Source: Intrasporangiaceae bacterium
Lineage (GTDB): Bacteria > Actinomycetota > Actinomycetes > Actinomycetales > Dermatophilaceae
DNA length: 64,000 nucleotides
Reading direction: 5' to 3'
NCBI GenBank assembly: GCA_021324575.1
Contig: JAJPIW010000043.1
Coordinates: 1 to 64,000 of the forward strand
Shown here: piece after piece, positions 32,001 through 41,900 of the stretch
How the letters are laid out: each line of letters starts with the position of its first letter
Numbering within the stretch: the stretch's first letter is position 1
Position numbers and translations under genes: made by a program
Notes under the pieces: model-generated
What the model saw: only the letters and a program-made list of their open reading frames with translations
What the model was told of the DNA's origin: nothing
The model's database searches: none

Positions 32001-32246
32001 ACCCGAGGGAACGGCATACGTGACGGGGTGGGCGACCTGCTCGTAGGTGCCGGTGAAGGGCGCGGTGAGCCCGGTGATCGTCAGGCGAAGGGTTGTCGCG
32101 TCGAGGGTCGGGGAGGGGCTGGAGTCCCCGCTCCAGACCGTCCCGAGGGCCGGCACGGTGAGGCCGAGGGCGTCCAGGCCCTTGCTGTTCAGCTGGCCCG
32201 CGACGTCGTTGCTCGTGAGGACGGTGGTCGACGCGATGACGGTCAT
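29064..32246 (-). CDS. 1060-residue protein with a C-terminal phospholipase D-like domain
   Basis: The first 780 residues are beta-rich and unrecognised. The C-terminal part looks like a PLD-superfamily domain: the strand YVYVESAMF near residue 823 precedes the first half, and the segment SAVCLVDDVYAVVGTSHWRRRGM with CDVVSID near residues 920-955 corresponds to the second HKD block. The canonical H-x-K is not there (TVGR in its place), so classical phosphodiesterase catalysis is doubtful. No signal peptide. It starts ten bases after the 1218-residue gene and belongs to the same unit. Confidence 0.7.
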   Translation of the reverse strand: MTVIASTTVLTSNDVAGQLNSKGLDALGLTVPALGTVWSGDSSPSPTLDATTLRLTITGLTAPFTGTYEQVAHPVTYAVPSGVPVTTAAGVLALHPEAVHRLQSLVRTRLGAAAAVGRPVPAAMLVHGITVPANPLMSWFRGGESLGVGGATAVSFHDQRGLAIDPLAVASLFADLLSWRPALAGAGSTSATSSAGGVATIAALTGSAVRVHVVSPHGAAYRSMRTGSEVSVLDGTGAVVTTVTSGTGLVDLAVGQTIGLAGSTVASPPDGQVLWGPAPGGTLDKTAWAPAPLPTGTGAPTLAHQFFRVMAVDVDWHLLGNRSFNAAADAPAEDDMPAGAPLPVVRRTVADFDYLVDGNDVLGAMGAVVGAWPSAADRLGLLCSPMITPALTLPPGPGAAAHWPAFPTGPAPSPADGAAVRAWDPVPPAPATALVTANWAVPASGPNHDVVLTFTAGSLPNGTHVRAYPRTFQVIRGIGEDPSFVRGDGGSTVVATSGGTLLLVNPFALGPVEAPPTEAHLSVDLVAVARDGTRRMVSAVDLVVGAPVPWVDNSAVFGGTAAGPVTALLAGSGFTSIAPVSAFGIPAPSGTGSSPGSGGSVEDWARWLSNEGTSPRIGPHLPSQARFDTVLALGAVVAPSTTYAWNAVLTGARYDWESRCATPQLADPGNPAGPDAHLSGVRVGGQLAYDLALHALKRCQSVVPVPPLPGWVVSTDGDNWNVPPADPPPASGQPHVAAAVLETISALTDSPELSFLPVPSDTDSVQGLASTIANAIAPGSTVAVTIANEPRLRRELQREIATAKRGQRDAMWSIARAVAEAREYVYVESAMFARTAQDADTHLVDLVTLLRDRLTANPRLKVMICLPRLPDFDPAKESWVRGAFRDRKAALELLVAAAGSAPRIRVAAFQPIGFPGRSTVGRSAVCLVDDVYAVVGTSHWRRRGMTFDGGCDVVSIDRRIDDRGVSAAIARYRQELMATRLGIPIPTSAADTTALWTRLAEPESAYDVLVDLLSGGGQGRCSPVYAGPTDTAVIPEEVDKIDPNGLAGQSLVTLLTGLIP

Positions 32247-32256
32247 GCCGGTCCTC

Positions 32257-35200
32257 CTAGGGGATCTGCCGGGTGATGGAGGTCGTCGTGCCGTCGGGCG
32301 CGACGATGGAGACCTGGATCGAGCCCGCGCGCCGGACCCCGACGAGGACCGTGCTCACCCCGGCGACCCGCTTGCTGTGCGCGAGCGGGATGACGTACTT
32401 GGGGCTGTCCAGGATGGTGCCGGTCTTGGGCAGGTACGGGAGCCTGGGGAAGTGCATCGTCGTGGTGACCGCCTTGCTCTTGATGGCGGGCGGGACGGGT
32501 TTGGGGAGCAGCCGGACGGTCAGCACGTAGTCGCCGGCGCTGGTGGAGTTGGGCACGCTCGTGGTGAACGCGAGGATCCAGCCGTTCGGCTCGGCATGGA
32601 CGACCGGGTTGACGATGTCCGGCGGGGTCGAGGCGGCCGAGCCGGGCGGCACGAGCAGCACGCGCTCGGTCATCCGGCCGATGGGGTCGGTGAGCCGGAG
32701 CCGGACCCGCAAGGACACCGTCGGGTCGCTGCGCCGGACGAGGAGGTGCAAGGGCGTGGCGCCACCGGTCGTCGGGTCGCGCCACACACCGGAGTCGGGC
32801 GCAGCCGGTGCCGCGGTGGGGAGCTGCGCGAGCGTCCAGGCCGCCACCGGAGCCGGGACGGCGGTCGACGTCGTCGCGTCCCACGACTGGAGTGCGACGG
32901 CGGTCTGGACCCCCGCCGCATCGACCGCGAGCACCTCGGCCTCGAGCCGGTGCGGCCCGAGGACCGTGTCGTCGACCGGTGCCGTCGTCACGACGTCGAT
33001 CCGGGCGTTGGCCGAACCGCTCGTCGGCAGCACGTATGCCGGCATCGGCAGGTCGGGGTCGCCGGCCGGCGGGACGACGACCGACCGCACGACACTGGCG
33101 GGCGAGCGGACGCCGTACTGGCCCTTGTCGGGGTCGTCGGCGCCCCAGGCCACGGCCCGGTAGAAGACCGGCTTCCACGACCCCGGGCTGGTGTCGTCGC
33201 CGGTGACCAGCTCGATGCCGCCGACGGTTGCCGGCTCGACGGTGAAGCCGCCCGCGGTCCCGGTGATCGAGGCGAACGGCGGGCCCATCGTGTCGACCTC
33301 GTTGGCCGCGAGCGGCACCCGGACCCGGTGCAGGTCGACCTGCCGGACCTTGGCGTCACCGGCCCGGCGGATCCGGATCGCCGCGGCATACGACGTGGGT
33401 GTCGTCGTCGTGACGGTCCGCCGGCTGACCTCGATCTGCGGGGCAGGCGGCGCCACCGTCTGCGGCGCGGCGAACGCGACGAACCGCTTGCTGCACAACG
33501 GATCCGAGGTGCTCGGCCAGTCCGACTCGACCTCGCCGCCGCTGGCCCCGATGACGACGAAGAGGTGGATGTCCTTCGTCCCGCGCGGCAGCGTCACCGT
33601 CGTGGACGTGCCGGTGATCGCCACCGTGGACTCGCGGGTGAACGGCCGCCGGTCGGGGTCGACACCGAAGAGGGTCCGCAACCTGGCCAGCCGGGTCGTG
33701 AGGCTCTCCGAGGGCAGCGGCTCGCGCTCGTTGTGGAAGGCGCGGAACGTGGACTCGGCGCACGTGTAGACGCGGTAGCTCACCGCCCCGGCCATCGGCG
33801 ACCAGGTGAGGTTGGCGTGGTGCAGCCCGTCGGCGTCGCGCATGCTCGCGAGGACGACGGCCTCGTAGGTCGAGGTGATGACCGGCGGGCGCGGGTCGGC
33901 TGCCGAGACGACGGTCGGTGTCGAGTTCCACGGACCGACCCGGTGGGTGGCGCGCGCCTCGGTGCCGCGGGCCCACAGCGCCAGGCCCCAGCGTGCGGAC
34001 GACGGGAAGTCGACGGACAGCCCGGTCAGGGTGAGCCGGTAGCGGCGGGCGCCGCGGTTCTGCAGCGGCAGCGCGACGACGCTCTGCCCGTCGACCGAGA
34101 CGTGCGCGACCGTGGCCGACAGGCCGGCCCCCGCGGTGACGCTCGTCATGCTGCCGTCGGCGGCGAAGGCGATGGTGACCAGCGTCCCGGCCCCGGTGGC
34201 GGTGTAGGCGTTGCCGGGCGGCGGGGTGAGGTCGGCCGGCGGGTCGTCGGGCCAGGTCTGCGGGTAGGTGCGTCCGGTGACCTCGATCGTCTGCGGGCTG
34301 CGCGAGGCCCAGTTCCACGACAGGTCCACGACGAGGGTGCCCGGGCAGGCACCGGCGGCGACGGTCGTGTCGAGCTGCGGTCCGGTGAGCGTCACCTTGC
34401 CGACCGGCGGCTCGGTCACCGCGACCCCGGCCTCGGCCCACGCGGACCAGACGCCGAAGACGTCCTGGGTCGCCACGGCATACGAGAGCTGGTTCGGGTC
34501 GGTCGTGCTGTCGATCCCGTATGCGGTGTCGGCGAGCGACCGGCGGCTGGGGTTCGTCGTGCTGACCGTGGCCCCGAGCGGCTGGCGGGCGACGTCGAGC
34601 GGCCGGGCCACCATGAGCAGCTCCGGCGCGACGGTCGGGGCGGTGGCGCGTCGGGCCAGGGCATGGCTGCCGACGAGGAAGGGCAGGAGCGTGGACGGGG
34701 CGTCCCAGGACACCGTGACGATGGCGCGGAACGGGTCGTCCAGGACGTCGGGCGCCTGGTTGCCCGTCGTCGCGGCGGCCATCGCGGCCGGAACGGGCGG
34801 TGGCAGGGTCGGGCCGGGCCCCAGGATGAGCGCCGCCCGCTCGACGTCGTTGCCGCTGCCGTCGACGAAGGTGGCGGTGACCATGAAGTCCGGGGCGGCC
34901 ACCGTGGTCCCGACGGTCGAGACGTGCGTGGTGGTCCCGATGCCGACCGTGCCCTGGCTGCGCGGCAGCGGGTAGGCCGTGCCGAAGCCGGTCACGAGCG
35001 CGTCGAGCGGGTCGCTGCAGGCGCCGTAGAGCAGGACGCGCAGCGGGTTGAACTGGGCCTGGGCGGTCTGGCCGGTGGGGGTGGCCAGGTTGCGGGTGAA
35101 GGTCTGCTGGTCCTGCTGGTCGGACGGGACACCGTCGACCATGGCGATGAAGTCGTCGAGCATCTCGGCGTTGAAGACCTTGATGATGGCGTTCGGGTCG

Positions 35201-35913
35201 GCGAGCACCCACGGCTCGACGGTGATGCCGCTCGTGATCTCGTCGGACCAGCCGGAGAACGGCGCACCCCGGCGGTAGCGGTCGAGGGCGGCCGAGGGCG
35301 GGTCGGTGAGCGCCGAGACCATGCCCTGCTTGGCCGACAGGTCGGTGGCGGTCGCGGTCCGGCCGTCGCCGGGCAGGCCGACGATCTCGATCTCCTTCCA
35401 GGCCGGGTCGTCGGCGTCGTCGAACGCCCGGCCCTGGATGGCGTTGACCGCCGAGCCGGCCGGCAGCGTGATGACCCGGATCTCGGGGGCCGTGAGCCGC
35501 ACTGCGGCGGCCCCGGACGCGAGGACACCGAGAGCCACGACCGGGGAGGCGAGCGGCATACCGGCCCACGCGACGGCGGCACCGCCCGGGCCCGCGGACA
35601 GGGAGACGACGACCTCGGCATACGTGCTGTCCAGGAGGAGGGTGGTGCCGAACGGGCCGGGGAACGGGGAGTACTTGACGTCGGCGTACTTGCCCGCCCG
35701 CTGCCGGGTCCAGACCGTGAACGGGGTGCGGGGGTAGCCCAGGGTCGAGGAGAACGCCCAGCGGAGCTGGACCACGCGAGAGGTGTCCAGGCCGCGCTTC
35801 TTGGCGACCGCGTCGACGGCGCCGGCGGAGGTGTGCACACCCGGCACCGTGGCCCAGTCCACGACGCTGCCGATGCCGATGAAGGCGTGCGGGTCGACGA
35901 GTCGGCCGGCCAT
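32257..35913 (-). CDS. 1218-residue beta-rich protein with Fn3-like repeats, function unknown
   Basis: I do not recognise the family. The sequence is a chain of short hydrophobic strands, Pro-rich turns and Thr/Val-rich segments. Stretches such as NLTWSPMAGAVSYRVYTC and VTVSWDAPSTLLPFLVG look like fibronectin-type-III strands, so a row of Ig/Fn3 modules is likely. No signal peptide, lipobox or helix of membrane length is seen. The start ATG at 35913 overlaps the stop of the giant gene as TGATG, a strong sign of translational coupling. Confidence 0.7.
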   Translation of the reverse strand: MAGRLVDPHAFIGIGSVVDWATVPGVHTSAGAVDAVAKKRGLDTSRVVQLRWAFSSTLGYPRTPFTVWTRQRAGKYADVKYSPFPGPFGTTLLLDSTYAEVVVSLSAGPGGAAVAWAGMPLASPVVALGVLASGAAAVRLTAPEIRVITLPAGSAVNAIQGRAFDDADDPAWKEIEIVGLPGDGRTATATDLSAKQGMVSALTDPPSAALDRYRRGAPFSGWSDEITSGITVEPWVLADPNAIIKVFNAEMLDDFIAMVDGVPSDQQDQQTFTRNLATPTGQTAQAQFNPLRVLLYGACSDPLDALVTGFGTAYPLPRSQGTVGIGTTTHVSTVGTTVAAPDFMVTATFVDGSGNDVERAALILGPGPTLPPPVPAAMAAATTGNQAPDVLDDPFRAIVTVSWDAPSTLLPFLVGSHALARRATAPTVAPELLMVARPLDVARQPLGATVSTTNPSRRSLADTAYGIDSTTDPNQLSYAVATQDVFGVWSAWAEAGVAVTEPPVGKVTLTGPQLDTTVAAGACPGTLVVDLSWNWASRSPQTIEVTGRTYPQTWPDDPPADLTPPPGNAYTATGAGTLVTIAFAADGSMTSVTAGAGLSATVAHVSVDGQSVVALPLQNRGARRYRLTLTGLSVDFPSSARWGLALWARGTEARATHRVGPWNSTPTVVSAADPRPPVITSTYEAVVLASMRDADGLHHANLTWSPMAGAVSYRVYTCAESTFRAFHNEREPLPSESLTTRLARLRTLFGVDPDRRPFTRESTVAITGTSTTVTLPRGTKDIHLFVVIGASGGEVESDWPSTSDPLCSKRFVAFAAPQTVAPPAPQIEVSRRTVTTTTPTSYAAAIRIRRAGDAKVRQVDLHRVRVPLAANEVDTMGPPFASITGTAGGFTVEPATVGGIELVTGDDTSPGSWKPVFYRAVAWGADDPDKGQYGVRSPASVVRSVVVPPAGDPDLPMPAYVLPTSGSANARIDVVTTAPVDDTVLGPHRLEAEVLAVDAAGVQTAVALQSWDATTSTAVPAPVAAWTLAQLPTAAPAAPDSGVWRDPTTGGATPLHLLVRRSDPTVSLRVRLRLTDPIGRMTERVLLVPPGSAASTPPDIVNPVVHAEPNGWILAFTTSVPNSTSAGDYVLTVRLLPKPVPPAIKSKAVTTTMHFPRLPYLPKTGTILDSPKYVIPLAHSKRVAGVSTVLVGVRRAGSIQVSIVAPDGTTTSITRQIP

Positions 35914-38900
35914 CAGATCTCCTCCCAGGGTGCGTGGTCGAGGAGCAGCTCTGCCACCGGCGCCTGGCGCAGCCCCGGGTCGAGGAACGGCAGGTCGGGC
36001 AGGGCCGGTGCGGTGAGGTTGACGACGAGGCTCGTCCCCCGCTGGTTCGGCGCGAGGACGACGAAGGCCCGCTGGTTGCCCGGCGCCCAGACGATGTCGG
36101 TCACCGCGGTGCTGCCCGAGGTGGTCAGGCCGAGCCAGTCGCGTTGCTCGAGGATCCAGCGCTGGGCGGACGGGTTGGTCGTCGTGTCGGTGACGTCCTT
36201 GGGGTAGTGCCGGCTCCGCGCCAGCGGCTCCATCGCGTCGATGAGGATCGCGGCCGGCTGCGGGAGGGCGCTGCCGGACTGCTCCCAGAAGACCACGACG
36301 CGGGGCTTGTCGGGCACCGGCATCGGCTCGATGTGGTGGCCCAGCAGGTGGTTGTCCAGGACGCTGCCGAGCGGGTGCGTGCCGATGCCGCCACCACCGA
36401 GCATCGAGGAGAAGGTGCCGGGCTCGCAGGACCGGGCCGTCGGCAGGAGGCTCGACAGGGACCAGGCGAAGGCGCCGAGGGTGCCGTAGCCGCCGGTCGT
36501 GAAGTGCCGCCGCAGGACCCGGGGACCGCGCGCGTCCGCGGCCGCGCCGGCGTCGACGAGCTCGACGTCCAGGAGGTAGTCCATGAACAGGTCGAGCGGG
36601 ATCTGGATGTCGAGCACGCCGTGGCTGCTGCTCATGCCGTCGACGTCGACGCAGAACGTCTCGCCGGTGGCCGCGTGTGCCTCGTTGTACTGGGCGATGG
36701 CGTCGTCGACGGCCTGGTGCCACGGCGACTTGACGACGCCCTCGACCTGCTGGACCGTGCCGCCCGCGCCGGAGGTGATGGGCAGCGGCATCGGCGTGGT
36801 CGTCGTGCCGCCCGGGTGCTGGCCGTTGCTCGCCTCGATCCGCAGCCGCAGCTCCTTGCCGTGCTCGGCGAAGATCCGGTCGACGTCGTGGGTGTTGAAG
36901 ACCAGCTTGAGGTCCTCGCCGCCGAAGTAGCCGGTCTCGCCGTCGTCGGGGAGGCTGACCATGACCCACGGGTCGAGCCGCACCTTGGTCGGGTCGGGGG
37001 TGTCGGTGAAGATGAGGCCGGGTCGCGGGTTCGGGTCGCCGCTGCCGATCGTCGGGTCCTGCGGGTCGGTGGCGATGGTGTCGGTCCGGAACCAGAAGAC
37101 CTGGGTCTGGCCACCGGTGTGCCCGTCGCCGGCCCGGTCGGCCGTCCAGGTCGCCGTGATCCGGTAGGTCGAGTCGGCCTTCAGCAGCGCGTTGTCCGAG
37201 GCGTTGGGCCCGACGGCGTTGGTCAGCTGGGTGCGGTCCTGGGCGATCTGCGTGGTGTCCCAGTCCGAGCGGGCGACCTCGGCGCCGGTGACCATCGAGG
37301 CCGCGGCGAGGAAGTATGCCGTGGGGACGGTTCCGCTCCCGGTGGTCGCGGCCGCGGCATACGTGAGGTTGGTCTGCAGGGTGGCCTTGCGCGGGACGCC
37401 GAGCTCGACGACCGCCGCGTCGAGGTGCTTGGGAACCTCGAGGTAGGCGACCTGCAGCCCGGCCTGCTGGGCCGAGCGGACGAGGTCGTCGACGTCGCTG
37501 CCCCACGGGCCGGTGAGGTCGGTCCAGTGGCCCGGGAGGGCGCGCCCCTGGCTGAGCAGGTCGGTGGCGGCGACCGTGACCCGGTCCAGCTCGCTGCCGT
37601 CGGCGGCGAGCACGCGGGCGACCACCGGGACGAACTTCTGGCGGCCGGCGGCCGGGAGGAAGAGGAGCAGGCCGAGCGCGGCATACGGCCCGCTGTGGAT
37701 CTGGACCCGGTTGACCAGCTCGAGGTCCTCGTCGGTGAGGCCGGCCTGCTCGAGCTGCTTGCGGACAGACTCGTCAGGGAAGTTGGTGACCCGGCCGAGG
37801 TCGTACTGGGGCGAGAGGAGCGACTTGACCGGGCAGAGCGGGCCGCTGGGGGTGCCGGTGCCGGTGCCGGTGTCGACGGGGGTGGTGGCCAGGCCGGGGG
37901 CGGTGAGCCGGCCGATGAACGACACACCCTGCAGCGCGAGATCCATCGTCGCGCGGGAGAGCCTGGCCCCCTGGCCGGCGCCTCGGGCGACGTCGAGCAG
38001 GCTGGCGCGGGACCCGGCGGCGAGGTCCTGCAGACCCGGCATCGCCGCGGTCGCCTTGGTGTGGAACGCCGAGCTGATCCGGACGTCGAGGGAGTCGGCG
38101 TGCGGCGCGACGACCGAGCGCACGACGTCGCCGGCCGGGAGCAGCTCGCCGGAGTGGGTGCGGCTGTCCAGGGGCCCGCGACCGCCGACGACGACCTTGG
38201 GGCCGGCCAGCGCACTGTCCCGGACCGCTCGCAGCGCGGCCGGGGTCGTCGGGGTCGTCGGGGTTGCCGTGGCGTGGAGCACGGAGGTGCCCAGGTGGGT
38301 GAGGTCCGGACGCGGCTTGGTGCGGTGGCACTCGACGGTCCCGCCGACGACCCAGGCCGGCATGACCCCGCGCAGCAGGTCGATCGAGGCGTCACCGGTG
38401 CGCCACGGCTCGGTGACCCGCAGGTCGGTGTCGGGGCCCGAGCTCCGCTGTGTCCCAGGCGGATCCGGCCACGCCACGCCCTCGAGGTCCCATCCGGTGT
38501 CGGAGGGGCCGAGCGGCTCGAGCTTGAACGTCCACAGCACCTCGGCGGGCGGCGCGGCGGGCGTGCAGACGGTGCCCCAGCGGCGGGTGACGTCCTCGAC
38601 GAGCCGGTCGGTGTACTCGATCGCCTTGGTGGCCGGGGTCGGCGCCCAGGTGAGGAGGGCCAGCTGGGCGGCCGGGTTGGCGTCGGTCGCCGAGTTGATC
38701 GTCCACCACGCGACCGGGGCGGTCGACCCGGTGAGGGTGACCGGCTCGATCTGGCCGTTGCCCTTGACCCGCTCCAGCTTGAGGTCCTGCAGCCGGTACC
38801 GGTACTTCTCACTCCCGCGCACGGCATACCCCGTGCTGTCGACACCGGGCGCGGCGGTGAGGTTCGTGCCGAGGCCGCCGATCGTGACCGTCCCGTCCGG

Positions 38901-41900
38901 CCCGGCGGGGACGGTGAAGGAGATGACCGGGATGGCGTCGATCGGGACGACCGGGAGGTCGCCCGCGGCCGGGCGCGAGGCGCCCTGGACGGCGACGCCC
39001 AGGCTGACGTCCATGCCCTTGTCGACGCCGGTCCCCTGGGCCAGGGCCGGCGAGCGGGACTGGAGCGAGACCTTCTCGATGAGGGTCGGGATGGGCGCGG
39101 CGATCTCGGGGCCGGAGATGGTGATCTCGACGCACCCGGACACCGAGAAGAAGAGGAACGACACGTGGCCGCAGGCCTTGCCGTGGACGTAGAGGGTCAG
39201 CTCGCTGCTCGGCTCGCCGTTCGGCCCGACCGTGGGCTGCTCGCTCACCTTGACCGTGAGACTCGCGTCGGCGCCGATCGAGATGATCCACAGCCGCAGC
39301 TCCCCGACGACCCAGATGTTGCCGGCGAGGATGAACGGGTCGAACCCCATGACGGCGTCCATTCCGCCGCCGAGCTTGAGGTAGAGGCCGGCGTCGACGT
39401 CGCCCCAGGTGAAGCTGGCGGCCAGGCCCATCGCGATGGCGAAGCCCTTGATCGCGGGCAGGGTGTCGTGGCCGTTGTCGAAGGCGGCGATGTCCTTGCC
39501 GCGGAACATGAGGTAGCCGGTGCCCTTGACGATGCCGAGGACGTCGACCTCCACGAGCGCGCCGTAGGGGGCGTGCGCGCCGAGGTAGATGTGCCAGTCG
39601 TCGCTGTCCGAGCCGAACGGGAAGACCGCCTCGACCGGGATGACGATCTTGACGAGGTCCTCGATCTCCCAGGTGACGATGATGCCGATGAGGAAGTGCT
39701 CGGGGCTGATCTCGATGATCGCCAGGATGCCGACGCTCTGGCCGACGCCGTCCATGCTCGGCGGCGGGCTGAGGATGTGGGCGTTGAGGATGATCGCGAT
39801 CCGCGGGCCGGGCAGCTCGAGCAGGAGCGTCCCGTCCAGGTTGAGGATCGTCCCGCCCTCCATCGTCCCGATGAGGATGCCGACGCCGAAGACCCAGTTG
39901 TCGATCTTGGGTTCCCAGAGCTTGGTGACGCCGTCGGGGGCGACGAGCTTGTGCGGCTGGCCCTCGGACTTCTTCAGCCAGTTGAGGGACGGGTTGCTCG
40001 GGCCGGCGATGTCGGCGCGCTTGTAGTGCATCCCGAAGATGCCGCGGAAGCCGAAGATCCCCAGGCCGGAGTTGGCGAGCGGTATGCCGGCCGGCAGGAC
40101 GATGTTGAGCGAGACGAAGACGCCGGTGGCGGTGCGGCCGTTGATCGGCGCGAACTGGGTGACCTCCAGGGCGGCGGCGACCCGGACCGACACCGGGCGG
40201 ATGGTCAGGTCGATCTGGCCGCCGATCGTCTTGTCCCCGTTGGCCGCCGTGCTGATCGACATGTAGCCCGAGCCGACGAGGGCGCCGGGGATGTCGACGC
40301 TCGCGGCGAGGGCGGTGAGCTCGGGCGCGCGCAGGTTGCCGCCGGGGGTGTCGGGCTCGAGGTAGGCGCGCACGCTGGCCCGCTCGATGGAGACGACACC
40401 GAGGTCGATGGCCATCCCGATGTCGACCTCGAGAGTCATCGGGTTGCTCCGCGAGAGGCGCGCGCCGAGGACGCGCAGGATCTGGCCGAGCGGGTCGCCG
40501 ATGTGCAGCCCGCCGCCGCTCGCCACGTCGATCGTGTAGCCGCGGCTCGCGTCGAAGATCGGCCGGAACGCCCACCGGTCCTGCCCGTCGTCGCGGTTGG
40601 TGAGCGACAGGCCGATCGCCTTGTAGCGCACCTTGAGCGGCTTCTCCGGCTTGATCTCCACGAGGTGGTCGAGGATGTCGACGGACCAGTCCATCTCGAC
40701 GTCGATGAGCAGGTTGCCGGTGAAGCCGCCGTCGCGCTGGGTGTGGAAGTACTCGGCGCCGAACAGGATGACCCGCTCGACGGTGAACCACGGCAGGGCG
40801 GCGACGATCGCGGGGACCGCCAGAGCCGCCACCGACAGGGCGGCGTCGACGACGGCACCGTCGCGTCCCTCGGCGAGGTGTTGGGCGGCGTCCACCGGCG
40901 GCGCGGCGGCCAGGAGCGGCCAGAACGACAGGTACGACCCGAGCATGGTGAGCGCGAGGTCCTTGCTGGGCCGGGTCTCCCCCGGCAGCCAGCCGAAGTG
41001 GAAGAGCCCGTCGGTGTCGGCCGGGTCCGCGCCGGCACTCAGCAGGGTGTCGACCCGCCCCGTCGCCGGGTCGGTCTGGACGAGCACCCGGAACTTGGTG
41101 ATCCCGTCGGCCGGGTTGCCGTCCGGCACCGGCTGCCCGTGGTCGAGGCTGCGGCCCTGCGGCAGCGTGGACCCGCTCGACTGGAGCTGGTCGTGCATGT
41201 GCGACTCGGCGACCGTCTGGAAGTCGACCTCCAGGTCCAGCTGGACGGCGATGATCTGGCTGTCGACGACCCGGACGAGCACCTTGACCGACCGGAACCA
41301 GTCCGGAGGTGGCGAGGTCTCCGGCGGCGGCGGGTCCGGCGGCACGACCGTCACCGTGGTCGTCGAGGGCGGCAGCCGCTTGACCTCGACGGTGCCGTTC
41401 GAGCCACCCACGCCCGCGGCATACGTGAGGGTGGCGAGCCAGTGGTCGCGGTCCGCGGGGGCTGCGTGCGACGGGCCCCAGCCGACCGCGGCGGCCCAGG
41501 CGTTCTGCTCGGTCGTCGTCGGCAGGGTCGGGTCGGCGAGGTCGGGGACGATGCTGATGGTGAACTTGCCGGGGTACTGGCCCTCGATGAGGCTCTTCAC
41601 CTTGGTCGCGCGGCGCCAGGCGAGAGAGGTGTTGTAGCGCAGCTGCGGCGGCGTCTCGTAGCTCGCGTCGCCGGTGATGGTGATGGCGGTCCCGTTCGGC
41701 AGGGCGGACAGCTGCGCGTCGTATGCCGTGATCGGGTCGCGGGTGGCGGTAGGGGTCCAGGTGCATGTCGAGGCGCTGACCGCCCGACTCGTCGACGGGT
41801 CGTCGGAGCAGTCGCCGCCGGGGCAGTCGAACTGGAAGAAGTAGCTCAGCGTCGTCGGGCCGGCCGCTCCGGGGATGGCGACGGTGATCGTCTTGTCGGT

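Noticed and set aside
28917-36207. Long plus-strand open frames over 29-36 kb (over 1100 and 1380 codons)
   Set aside because: The same shadow effect; the minus-strand genes have overlapping starts and stops and recognisable domains.
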